This document shows positions 7,528 to 14,656 of a DNA stretch of 17,142 nucleotides, piece after piece; within the stretch, counting starts at the first letter, position 1; every line of letters starts with the position of its first letter. Both the position numbers and the translations under genes were made by a program. The notes beneath the pieces were generated by a model, which had not been told where the DNA came from, did not search any database, and saw only the letters and a program-made list of their open reading frames with translations. The stretch is from assembly GCA_020435185.1 (NCBI GenBank), contig JAGRAA010000059.1, positions 1 to 17,142 on the forward strand, given 5' to 3'. Source of the stretch: Bdellovibrionales bacterium. Lineage in GTDB: Bacteria > Bdellovibrionota > Bdellovibrionia > Bdellovibrionales > UBA1609.

Positions 7528-8666
7528 ATCGAAGCATTGTAACTAAATTCTGAGCTTCTTCCAAGATATTCTAACCCTTTTTTAACCCCCAAAATAAGCT
7601 CTCTCTGCGGAACAGTCTCATGACACATTGGAGTCTTATCACAAACTCTTTTCCAACAAGGACTACAGGGCATTGACGACTTTATCTTCATCCCTCTATC
7701 GTATAAATCTATCTCCTGTTCACAGGTAGGACCAAACCAGGCCACGACCCATTTTCCTAATCCTATTGCCAGATGCATTCCTAAACTATCTCCGCTAATT
7801 ACAATATCACAAGCATCTATACTCGCCATTCCATCACGTAATCCACCCGTCGTTGGAGACACGATAGCATCCATTCCTTTGGCAATTTCTATATTTCTTT
7901 CAGTGTCTTGAGGTCCCCCCAACAACACTACAGAAACATTACCCCACCTTAAAAGCTCTTGTATCAATGCTTTTTGAGATGGCACACTTATTTTTTTATA
8001 GGGAATTGTAGGGGCACACCCCGTATTAATACCGATAATGACCTCATTACGAGGGGCCCAATAAAACCTTCTTTTTCTACTTTGCTCTTTTTCTTGAGGG
8101 CTTAATCTCAACTGATAAGGATCTCTTTGAAAAGGTCCCAATTCTAAACTTTCAATTAACAACTGGGTTTCTGCTTTTTGATTCTCATAAAATTTTTTAT
8201 GATTAGAGAGTCCGAGTTCCCATAATGGCATTGCGGAATCGTTAGCAGGGAGAACAGAACCACTTCTAGAGTCTATTCTGAAGCCAAAAAGCTTTTTATA
8301 ATTAATCTGTCGTAAAATTCCTCCCGACAGCACAGATTTTTCAATATTGAATACCACGTCAAATTCCAACGCAGACAAAGTTAATATGCTTTTAAAATCA
8401 AATCCGTAAACTTGATCAAGTCCGTCTATGTTTTCTAAAAGAGGCAGACAACTCGATTCGGTTACCCAAGAAATATGCGCCATTGGATACTTTCGTCTTA
8501 TCGCAGGGATTATACTCGTTGCTCGCGCCACGGCCCCCATCGCTCCAAGATGAATGATGAGAATTCTCGAGTTTGGAATCTTTCTATGAGCACAGGAAGC
8601 ATCACATTTATCACTTAACCCACAAGGTTTATATCCACTAAAATACTTACAATGTACTTCTGCCAT
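7524..8666 (-). CDS. Glycosyltransferase family 9 protein with N-terminal Cys-rich extension
   Basis: 380 aa, probably an LPS core glycosyltransferase acting with the gene downstream. About 33 residues precede the usual start of the family fold and hold four cysteines (Cys6, Cys15, Cys21, Cys25) that could bind a metal. The fold begins with RILIIHLGAMGAVARAT (34-50), where the Gly-Asp pair expected in the catalytic loop reads Gly-Ala (Ala45). The second half has INTGCAPTIPYKK, VVLLGGPQDTERN and SGDSLGMHLA (291-300), then WFGPT. Near the C-terminus another set of cysteines is present (CSPCWKRVC...MC, 334-348). Similar Cys-rich leaders are known in family-9 proteins of deltaproteobacterial type, so the extension is probably real. 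ATG 8666 has no Shine-Dalgarno at normal spacing but a TATAAT five bases upstream. Whether the Asp-to-Ala change abolishes activity cannot be told from sequence. Confidence 0.85.
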   Translation of the reverse strand: MAEVHCKYFSGYKPCGLSDKCDASCAHRKIPNSRILIIHLGAMGAVARATSIIPAIRRKYPMAHISWVTESSCLPLLENIDGLDQVYGFDFKSILTLSALEFDVVFNIEKSVLSGGILRQINYKKLFGFRIDSRSGSVLPANDSAMPLWELGLSNHKKFYENQKAETQLLIESLELGPFQRDPYQLRLSPQEKEQSRKRRFYWAPRNEVIIGINTGCAPTIPYKKISVPSQKALIQELLRWGNVSVVLLGGPQDTERNIEIAKGMDAIVSPTTGGLRDGMASIDACDIVISGDSLGMHLAIGLGKWVVAWFGPTCEQEIDLYDRGMKIKSSMPCSPCWKRVCDKTPMCHETVPQRELILGVKKGLEYLGRSSEFSYNASI

Positions 8667-8671
8667 AACTC

Positions 8672-8698
8672 ATTATAGCATTGTCCTCGAAGAAACAA
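8672..8698 (-). promoter_or_regulatory. Candidate promoter of the glycosyltransferase pair, possibly leaderless
   Basis: On the minus strand a perfect TATAAT (8672-8677) ends five bases before ATG 8666. TTGTTT (8693-8698) stands 15 bases upstream of it, or TTTGTT one base further; both are weak -35 elements with short spacing. Transcription would begin at or within a base or two of the start codon, giving a leaderless message, which fits the lack of a Shine-Dalgarno there. Confidence 0.4.
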
Positions 8699-8768
8699 AT
8701 ACAGACCAAGGTCAAATATTCAAGTAAGATTAGACGTTGATAGAGTTGGAACTAAACTAACGCGCTAT

Positions 8769-8786
8769 GGACACCAAAGTGTGTCC
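8769..8786. repeat. Perfect 6-bp hairpin just after the DUF3108 gene
   Basis: GGACAC (8769-8774) and GTGTCC (8781-8786) form a perfect inverted repeat with a six-base loop. It lies 8-25 bases beyond the DUF3108 stop codon on the minus strand, where an operon terminator would be expected. No T-run follows it on that strand, so it is not a classical intrinsic terminator; it may protect the mRNA end or bind a protein. Confidence 0.45.
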
Positions 8787-8810
8787 GTACCTTTTATTCC
8801 GTACCTTTTA
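8784..8810. repeat. Tandem 13-bp direct repeat, period 14, across the DUF3108 stop codon
   Basis: TCCGTACCTTTTA occurs at 8784-8796 and again at 8798-8810, one base apart. The second copy encodes the last codons of the DUF3108 protein and the first copy holds its TAA. The period is not a multiple of three, so the duplication changes the reading frame at the C-terminus. Confidence 0.7.
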
Positions 8811-9870
8811 CGATTTCTACCAATTCTCCGTTTATGGAACCAATTTTTATCTTAGACTTTAGCTTTACTAATAGTTTTCTATTATCATTGGTCAGCCACA
8901 ATTGAATTTTTCCAGTCTGCTGAAATGCTCCATCTACTTTCATGGTTGGTTCTATTATAACGGTGTCAAATTTTCCTTTTTTGGTTTTTATGGTCTCTTG
9001 CTTAACCACTCTAGCTGTCAAATCAATAATTTTACCATCATCGGCAACATTAAAAGAATGAACCGATCCAACCTTTAAATCTAAAGCTCTCATATAAAAT
9101 AAGGTGCTAATCACATTTTGCGAAAAGGGTGCAAGATCCCACTCCAACTTTCTTTTCTTTTCACCCTCGTCATCAGTGATTTTCTTTTCCCAATAGTGAG
9201 CCTTATTGGTTTTCCAATCAAAATATGAGCGAGCCTCTTTTACTTGTTTACTCTCATTAATATGAACTTCATGAGAAAAAGGAATCAATTTATCAAAGCT
9301 CAAATAGGTCTCTGCCGAATTGTCTAATGAATAAAACATTGAAAATAAATCACTCGATTTAATAGTCACTCTGAACTTATAAGCCTTCTCTCCGTTCACT
9401 TCTACATACGACAATGTTTCAAAGGTTAAAATTCCAGCATCCATCCCCAAATAACTTAATGACAAATCCACTTTCTCGCCTGGATGAAAAGGATCTATGT
9501 CTGGACGACGAGATTGTTGATTTTTATTTTCTGGTGCTTTGCTCGTTTTCTTCACTGCCTTTTTCTTAACACTTATTTTTTTCTTGGTCTCTTTTTTTTG
9601 TAACTTTGATTCCACTGGATTATTTTTTTGGGTAGGCTCATTCTTTGTTTGAGTTTTACTTTTTCTTTCTGGTTTCTTATCTTCAGAAGCCTTCTTAACT
9701 TCAATTTCGTTAATCTGGACCATCTCCGAATATTCTTCGTTGGTTTCCAATTTTTTAACCTCTAGTTCACTCACTTTAAGAGATGAACATCCTGTAAAAA
9801 AAGAAAAAGTTAATATTAAAGCTAATATTTTGTATGCTGTATAATGTATCGTCCCTAATCTAGCTCTCAT
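8794..9870 (-). CDS. DUF3108-domain predicted lipoprotein
   Basis: 358 aa from the ATG at 9870. Residues about 1-27 form a signal peptide with a hydrophobic stretch and end in FFTGC, a lipobox-like site that makes Cys28 the likely lipidated residue; Ser follows, so no inner-membrane retention signal is visible. Residues about 30-120 are a low-complexity, Lys/Glu-rich, probably disordered stalk with runs such as KKKISVKKKAVKK. Residues about 123-355 match the DUF3108 pattern: DPFHPGEKVDLSLSYLG at the start, a YSLDNSAETYLS segment, a PFSQNVISTLFYMR segment, and a β-rich end with TKKGKFDTVIIEPTMK. Start choice: AGG sits seven bases before ATG 9870, whereas a GTG at 9876 is too near it. The gene is the last of the lpx operon, 24 bases after the acyltransferase, suggesting a role in the envelope. 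The biochemical function of DUF3108 is not known to me. Confidence 0.82.
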   Translation of the reverse strand: MRARLGTIHYTAYKILALILTFSFFTGCSSLKVSELEVKKLETNEEYSEMVQINEIEVKKASEDKKPERKSKTQTKNEPTQKNNPVESKLQKKETKKKISVKKKAVKKTSKAPENKNQQSRRPDIDPFHPGEKVDLSLSYLGMDAGILTFETLSYVEVNGEKAYKFRVTIKSSDLFSMFYSLDNSAETYLSFDKLIPFSHEVHINESKQVKEARSYFDWKTNKAHYWEKKITDDEGEKKRKLEWDLAPFSQNVISTLFYMRALDLKVGSVHSFNVADDGKIIDLTARVVKQETIKTKKGKFDTVIIEPTMKVDGAFQQTGKIQLWLTNDNRKLLVKLKSKIKIGSINGELVEIVKGTE

Positions 9871-9894
9871 CCCCACACCTAATGTTAAGCTATT

Positions 9895-10785
9895 CTAATG
9901 TCTAAAAATTTTCCATCTCCTATGAATCCACATCCATTGCTCAGGATAATCTAAAATAATTTTTTCAATACAATTAGTATAAACTTGTGTCATGTGAGAT
10001 AAAGTTTTTTCTTTATTTTCTTTTTCCTCAAAGGGTATCTCCGGTAGAAAATGAATAGTATGACTGCCATCCTCGTTTCTAATGTCAAAAACTGGTATTA
10101 CCGGCGCTCCTGTCCGCTTTGCCATTACCGTAAGGCCCATCGAAGCACCTGTTTCTTCACCAAAAAACTTTACTTTTATCCCCACAGGAGGCCCCATAAA
10201 CTGGTCTAATACAAATATAACAGCGTCTTTCCTATTTATGGCCTTTAGTACAGCATAAGTGCTATTTCTTGGAGCGATATAATTCGCTCCGCAACGAGCT
10301 CTCATAGCAAACCATAACTCATTTGCCCAACTTATCGTAAAAACTTTAGAGATCAAACTTATTGGGTATCCCTTTAAAGACAGGCCAAAAACACCCATAT
10401 CTCCGTTTCCGGTATGCAAAGAAAGTAAGCAAACCCCTTTATCTTGCTTTAGGGCGGCTTCAAGATGTTCTACCCCTTCATACTTAAAAAACTGTTCGTA
10501 ATTACTTTTATCTATAAACGGCAAACGAAAATACTCAATGAGCCCTCGTCCTAAATTTTTCATAGATTTCCGCGCTAGATGTGCCCTTTGCTTTTCTGTC
10601 CAATGAGGAAAAACCTTATTTATATTGTCAAAGACAACCTGTCTCCTTAATCGAACAACATCCCACCAAAACAAACCCATAAGATCACCTATAAAATTAA
10701 GAATAGGTTGAGGCAAATTGTGAATCAGATAACTAATTCCTTTGGCTATATAACTGACTAAGGTGACTAAAAAACCTCTGAACAC
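9895..10785 (-). CDS. LpxL/HtrB-family lysophospholipid / lipid A late acyltransferase
   Basis: Expected to add a secondary acyl chain to the lipid A precursor at the inner membrane. 296 aa, a normal length for the family. It has an N-terminal hydrophobic segment (about 5-38), the catalytic HX4D motif as HTGNGD (His124, Asp129), VLDQFMGPPVGIKVKFFG (192-209), GLTVMAKRTGAPVIPVF (217-233) and the C-terminal YPEQWMWIHRRWK typical of HtrB/LpxL proteins. The start is GTG at 10785, inside lpxK (53-base overlap). It is backed by GGAGG eight bases upstream, and no other usable start appears before the conserved region. The position directly after lpxK supports a lipid A role over phospholipid or ornithine-lipid synthesis. 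Whether it acts as LpxL or LpxM cannot be decided. Confidence 0.87.
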   Translation of the reverse strand: MFRGFLVTLVSYIAKGISYLIHNLPQPILNFIGDLMGLFWWDVVRLRRQVVFDNINKVFPHWTEKQRAHLARKSMKNLGRGLIEYFRLPFIDKSNYEQFFKYEGVEHLEAALKQDKGVCLLSLHTGNGDMGVFGLSLKGYPISLISKVFTISWANELWFAMRARCGANYIAPRNSTYAVLKAINRKDAVIFVLDQFMGPPVGIKVKFFGEETGASMGLTVMAKRTGAPVIPVFDIRNEDGSHTIHFLPEIPFEEKENKEKTLSHMTQVYTNCIEKIILDYPEQWMWIHRRWKIFRH

Positions 10786-11791
10786 CTTCCTGCCCTCCGT
10801 TTTGATCTTCTATCTTAACATCTAATTGTGTAATATATAAGCAAGAATGCAACTCTTTATGGGCACCTAGCTTAACAGCATCCTTCTGAGATGTAACCAA
10901 ATATTGAATTCCTTCCTCTCTCATTTCTTTCATCACTGCTTTCATGTCAGAAGATTCATAATTGTGATGATCAGAAAATTTAAAATGTTTTTTTGGAGGA
11001 GTTTTTAAATAATTAACCACAGAGGCCTCAAATCCTGCTGGGTTTCCTAAGGCCGAAAGGAGTGCATAGTTTTTGCCACCCTCTAAAGACAATGATTTAT
11101 CTATAAAATGAACTATGCCACTCAAGTCAAAATTAGCGCGTAATAAAATTTTATCCTGAATAGAAGAAAGGCCTTTTACTTTTTCTAAAATCTTTGTGTA
11201 ACTCCCCTGTTTATCCAAATTAACTTTAGTGAAGATAATAACATGAGCTCGATCAAGCTCATGAAAAGGCTCTCTTGCTTTTCCCCAGGGGAGCAATTCA
11301 TAATTTTTTATATCTTCTGTGACATCTAATAATACTACATCTAAATCTCGTTTTAATTTTCTATGTTGAAAAGCATCATCCGCAATAATCAACTGAACAG
11401 ATGAATGCTTGATAAGCTCAGCGGCTACATCGAACTTGTTTTTCCCCACGAAGATCGGAATTTCTGGATACCGAAACTTTAACATAGTCGGCTCATCCCC
11501 AAAGTATGTCTTTTCATTAAGAACGACTTCTTCTACTCCAGAAAACTCACCTTTGTATCCCCTACTAATTAGGCCCACCTTTATCTTTTCATCAAGCAAA
11601 TAGTCTATCAACCATCCCACTATCGCCGTTTTTCCTGTTCCTCCTACGGTTAAATTGCCAACGCTTATAATCGGGACATCGACTTTTTTAACATTTTTGC
11701 TTTGATTATATTTTTGATTTTTAAAGTAAACGATGATCTTGTAAAGCAAGTAAAAAGGCGAAAGCCCTATCTTTATTATCATTGAGACCAT
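10733..11791 (-). CDS. lpxK: Tetraacyldisaccharide 4'-kinase LpxK
   Basis: Transfers phosphate from ATP to the 4' position of the lipid A disaccharide at the inner membrane. 352 aa, slightly longer than the E. coli enzyme. It shows an N-terminal membrane-associated hydrophobic segment, the Walker A motif VGNLTVGGTGKT (44-55), ISRGYKG (75-81), GDEPTM, and the ADDAFQHRKLKRDLDVVLLD stretch that matches the family's DDGxQHxxLxRDL motif (with Ala in place of Gly). Further along, the DHHNY segment and VTSQKDAVKL match the family's DHHxY and TEKDAVK-type motifs. The ATG at 11791 follows the lpxB TAA with no gap, and GAGG lies nine bases upstream inside lpxB. A second ATG at 11782 is possible. The 3' end overlaps the acyltransferase gene. 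Confidence 0.95.
   Translation of the reverse strand: MVSMIIKIGLSPFYLLYKIIVYFKNQKYNQSKNVKKVDVPIISVGNLTVGGTGKTAIVGWLIDYLLDEKIKVGLISRGYKGEFSGVEEVVLNEKTYFGDEPTMLKFRYPEIPIFVGKNKFDVAAELIKHSSVQLIIADDAFQHRKLKRDLDVVLLDVTEDIKNYELLPWGKAREPFHELDRAHVIIFTKVNLDKQGSYTKILEKVKGLSSIQDKILLRANFDLSGIVHFIDKSLSLEGGKNYALLSALGNPAGFEASVVNYLKTPPKKHFKFSDHHNYESSDMKAVMKEMREEGIQYLVTSQKDAVKLGAHKELHSCLYITQLDVKIEDQNGGQEGVQRFFSHLSQLYSQRN
10794..10798 (-). promoter_or_regulatory. Shine-Dalgarno of the acyltransferase gene, inside lpxK
   Basis: GGAGG on the minus strand, eight bases before GTG 10785. It lies within the coding end of lpxK and is the main evidence that the 53-base overlap is real. Confidence 0.6.
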
Positions 11792-12952
11792 TTATTCAAA
11801 CCTCATAAGAGCATCAAACACTCTTTGAGTCGCTCCGTGATCTCCTAAAAGATTCTTCAATCGTTCAAGATCTTTCACTTGATCATCAAAGTAGGGTTTA
11901 TTGTCTATGAGCTTTAAGACTTCATCAGACAAATTCTTAGCCGAGGCCTCTCTTTGAAAAAATTCCTTACACACTTCTTTTTCGCAAATCAGGTTAACCA
12001 TTCCAAAGTGTTTAATCCCTCTCACTAACAACTTTGCCAACCAAGCAGTAAAAGGATTCATTTTATACATTATCGCCATCGGTTTTTTTAACAACCCTAC
12101 AAGCACCGTCGCTGTGCCAGAAGCACACAAAGCAATATCTATTAAGCTCACCATTTTCATGGGATCATCTTGCATAAAAATTAATGGAATGCCTAAATCT
12201 TCAGGCATGCGTTCTTTTATCTGATCTATTTCCAAACCTGGAGCCACCAATAAAGCGATCTTAATATTTTCTCGCGCTTGGTGAAGCAACACTGCTGATT
12301 GCAACTGAGTAGTCAGATTATAATCTAATTCAGACTGTCGACTTCCGGGAAGCAGCCCCACCAAAACCTCATTTCTATGAACACCAAACCGACCTCTCAT
12401 GTCTTCAATATAACTTTGATCATAGAAATTACTCGAAAGTTCATCTAAAAGAGGATGTCCTACAAACTCTACATTCACATGATGCTCTTTATAGAACTCT
12501 TTTTCAAAAGGGAACAAAACCAACATAAGGTCCACGTACTTTTGAACTAATTTTATTCTTCCCTTTTTCCATGCCCAAAGCTGAGGAGAAATATAATAAA
12601 TAACGGGAATACCCATACTTTTGAGGTCTTTCGCCAATTTTAAATTAAACCCAGGATAGTCCAACAGCACGGCATACTTTGGTGGATTCTCACGGCACCT
12701 ATCAACAACACTGTCATATACTGTTTTTAAATCCGAATAGTGCTTAATCACTTCCTGAAATCCGACTACGGCCATTTTTTCGGACTGGCCTAATCGTTCA
12801 AAGCCCATTTTCTCCATGGAGTAGTCACCAACGCCAAAAAAATGATGATAAATTTGCTTTTCTTGATAGAGCTCTAAAAGTCTTCTGGCATACAATGCAC
12901 TAGAAGCTTCTCCAGCTACAATTAAAACAGAATCAGTTTTCGATTTTTGCAA
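11792..12952 (-). CDS. lpxB: Lipid A disaccharide synthase LpxB (divergent at a signature motif)
   Basis: Joins UDP-2,3-diacyl-glucosamine (or its diamino analogue) to lipid X, releasing UDP. 386 aa from the chosen start, close to E. coli's 382. Family motifs: VLLDYPGFN with the catalytic-type Asp98, YYISPQLWAWKKGR, LPFEKEFY-like LFPFEKEFY, FVGHPLLDEL, LLPGSRQSE and CASGTAT. Deviations: the N-terminal GE(A/T)SGD motif reads GEASSALYA, and the SGTATLE Glu is replaced (SGTATVL). Start choice: TTG 12952 has GGAG (12960-12963) seven bases upstream and begins just before the first β-strand. An in-frame TTG at 12967 would add five residues but has a poor site. The gene overlaps the Gfo/Idh gene by 20 bases and ends directly at the lpxK ATG. 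The identity is firm; the unusual motif is noted separately. Confidence 0.93.
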   Translation of the reverse strand: MQKSKTDSVLIVAGEASSALYARRLLELYQEKQIYHHFFGVGDYSMEKMGFERLGQSEKMAVVGFQEVIKHYSDLKTVYDSVVDRCRENPPKYAVLLDYPGFNLKLAKDLKSMGIPVIYYISPQLWAWKKGRIKLVQKYVDLMLVLFPFEKEFYKEHHVNVEFVGHPLLDELSSNFYDQSYIEDMRGRFGVHRNEVLVGLLPGSRQSELDYNLTTQLQSAVLLHQARENIKIALLVAPGLEIDQIKERMPEDLGIPLIFMQDDPMKMVSLIDIALCASGTATVLVGLLKKPMAIMYKMNPFTAWLAKLLVRGIKHFGMVNLICEKEVCKEFFQREASAKNLSDEVLKLIDNKPYFDDQVKDLERLKNLLGDHGATQRVFDALMRFE

Positions 12953-13865
12953 TGATCTGCTCCGCAAGCTCTAATGCAGCCAGGCCATCTTCCCCTGTGA
13001 CAACACAGGCTGTATCGTTAATCACCGAGTTTACAAAAGACTCTGTTTCAGCTAAAAGAGCATCTCCTTTATCAAGGCTCCAAGTCTCTTTTTCAATAGG
13101 TAACTCCGATCCTGAAAACTCTCCCACTTTGGTTAAAAGAACGACCTCACCTGAACCAAAATCAATAGAGAGATATTGATTATTTTGAAACACCCTAAAC
13201 TTGCGCTGAGCATTCTGAGACACCCGAGAGGATGTAATATTCACCACAGCTCCAGATTCAAATTCTAATCTTACGTTGGCCAAATCGGCAGTTTTGGTTA
13301 AAACATTGGCTCCTATTGCATGAATGGCCTTTACTTTTGATTTAACCAAAGAAAGTACAACGTCCAAATCGTGAATCATTAAATCCAATACGACACTCAC
13401 GTCTATCCCTCTGGGTTTGAACGGAGCCAATCTATGACATTCTATAAACAAAGGCCTTTCTAGTTTTTGTTGAGCCGCAACCAGAGCAGGATTAAATCGC
13501 TCAACATGTCCTACTTGAAGCTTTAAGTTATTTTTACGGGCAAGCTCGCAAATTTCTCTAGCCTGCTCAACCGTAGAGGTCATCGGCTTTTCTACATTTA
13601 CATGAATACCTTGGGTAAGAAAAAACTTAACTAATTCGTAATGGGCAGAGGTCGTGGCCGCAACAGTCACTAAGTCAACTTCTTTAGCCACCTCTTCAAT
13701 AGAAGAAAAGGTCTTCACAGAAAGCTCCTCAGCAACTTTCTTTGCTTGATCTGAGTGAGCATCAAAAACACCAACTAACTCAACCTGAGGAAGAAGCTTA
13801 TACTTTTGAGCATGGAATCGTCCTAAATAGCCGACTCCCACAACAGCCGCTCTCAATTTGCTCAT
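12933..13865 (-). CDS. Gfo/Idh/MocA oxidoreductase, candidate UDP-GlcNAc 3-dehydrogenase (GnnA-like)
   Basis: 310 aa. The N-terminal Rossmann domain starts AAVVGVGYLGRFHAQKY, with GxGxxG at 10-15. Next come VTVAATTSAHYELV, VNVEKPMTST with the family's EKP motif (residues 92-94), and GHVERFNP. The C-terminal α/β domain has LDLMIHDLDVVLSL, the conserved Asp/His region of the family. It sits between lpxA (ATGA overlap) and lpxB (20-base overlap), so it is locked into lipid A synthesis. GnnA, an enzyme of this family, oxidises the 3-OH of UDP-GlcNAc so that GnnB can add an amino group, and in Acidithiobacillus gnnA and gnnB lie between lpxA and lpxB. That makes GnnA the best guess here. No aminotransferase gene is present in the window, so the assignment rests on family and position only. 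Confidence 0.85.
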   Translation of the reverse strand: MSKLRAAVVGVGYLGRFHAQKYKLLPQVELVGVFDAHSDQAKKVAEELSVKTFSSIEEVAKEVDLVTVAATTSAHYELVKFFLTQGIHVNVEKPMTSTVEQAREICELARKNNLKLQVGHVERFNPALVAAQQKLERPLFIECHRLAPFKPRGIDVSVVLDLMIHDLDVVLSLVKSKVKAIHAIGANVLTKTADLANVRLEFESGAVVNITSSRVSQNAQRKFRVFQNNQYLSIDFGSGEVVLLTKVGEFSGSELPIEKETWSLDKGDALLAETESFVNSVINDTACVVTGEDGLAALELAEQIIAKIEN

Positions 13866-14644
13866 CTTGCCAAACCCCTTTCGCTCTCATTTATAAAGTC
13901 CAAAATATATTTGATATGCTCAGAGGAACCGCATTCGGTTTGAATGAGCTCAATGGCTTCTTTCAAAGTCCGTCCTCCTTTAGTAATAAATCGAGTAGCC
14001 CGATTAATCATTTCAATTTCTTCTGCCGAGAAGCCAGATCTCTGTAAACCTATTTTATTAGTAGCTCGCATCACCGCCCAGCTTCCCTCTGCAATAGTGA
14101 ACGGCAACACATCTTTATTGACGGCACTATGCCCACCGATATAACTAAACTTTCCTAATCTAATGTGCTGGCTAAGTCCCACCATTCCGCTTACCGTAAC
14201 TTTGTCTTCTAAAACCACATGACCGGCACATTGAGAAACACTTCCTAAAATCACATCATTGCCGATCTGAACATCATGAGCCACGTGGCTATATGACATT
14301 AATAGATTGTCATTCCCAACATTAGTTCTTCCTCCGCCATGAGATGTGCCTACATGAACACTCGAAAATTCTCTAATTTGATTGTTATCTCCAATAAAAA
14401 GTTCCGAGTACTCCCCTCCAAACTTTTTATCTTGAGGAAATCCACCAATTACAGCACTATGACCGATGAAGTTTCCCTGTCCAATCACAACTTTTGCATT
14501 ACGACTCCCTACAATGGCTTTACTTTCGATGATTGTGTTTTTTCCAATTTGAGTATCTCCGCGAATTTCTGCGTAGGGACCCACTTCAACATTAACATCT
14601 AATTCAACCCCTTTATCAATAATAGCCGTCTTATGAATACTCAT
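13862..14644 (-). CDS. lpxA: Acyl-ACP:UDP-N-acetylglucosamine O-acyltransferase LpxA
   Basis: First enzyme of lipid A synthesis: moves a 3-hydroxyacyl chain from ACP to the 3 position of UDP-GlcNAc (or the 3-amino of UDP-GlcNAc3N). 260 aa against 262 in E. coli. The left-handed β-helix hexapeptide repeats run from about 1 to 185, and the C-terminal helical part ends in SERGLAR, like E. coli's STRGLIR. Catalytic His123 lies in SHVAHD, and the substrate loop GGFPQDKKFGGE is at 67-78. The chain-length position equivalent to E. coli Gly173 is Gly171, which in E. coli allows a long (C14) acyl chain; chain length here is an inference. ATG 14644 has GAGG about 11 bases upstream overlapping the fabZ stop. 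The end overlaps the Gfo/Idh start by ATGA. Confidence 0.96.
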   Translation of the reverse strand: MSIHKTAIIDKGVELDVNVEVGPYAEIRGDTQIGKNTIIESKAIVGSRNAKVVIGQGNFIGHSAVIGGFPQDKKFGGEYSELFIGDNNQIREFSSVHVGTSHGGGRTNVGNDNLLMSYSHVAHDVQIGNDVILGSVSQCAGHVVLEDKVTVSGMVGLSQHIRLGKFSYIGGHSAVNKDVLPFTIAEGSWAVMRATNKIGLQRSGFSAEEIEMINRATRFITKGGRTLKEAIELIQTECGSSEHIKYILDFINESERGLAR

Positions 14645-14656
14645 TAAAAACTAACC

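Noticed and set aside
8755..8768. GG-N10-GC spacing on the minus strand near the DUF3108/glycosyltransferase gap, as a sigma-54 promoter
   Set aside because: Only the GG and GC positions agree; the inner TGGCAC and TTGC bases do not match, and it overlaps the hairpin. Chance is the simpler explanation.
12933..13865. Gene between lpxA and lpxB considered as LpxI
   Set aside because: LpxI often occupies this place, but this protein has a Rossmann GxGxxG start and the EKP motif of Gfo/Idh/MocA, not LpxI features.
12952..14602. Several plus-strand open frames of 66-101 codons opposite lpxA and the Gfo/Idh gene
   Set aside because: All lie antisense to well-conserved genes and have no Shine-Dalgarno or family resemblance.
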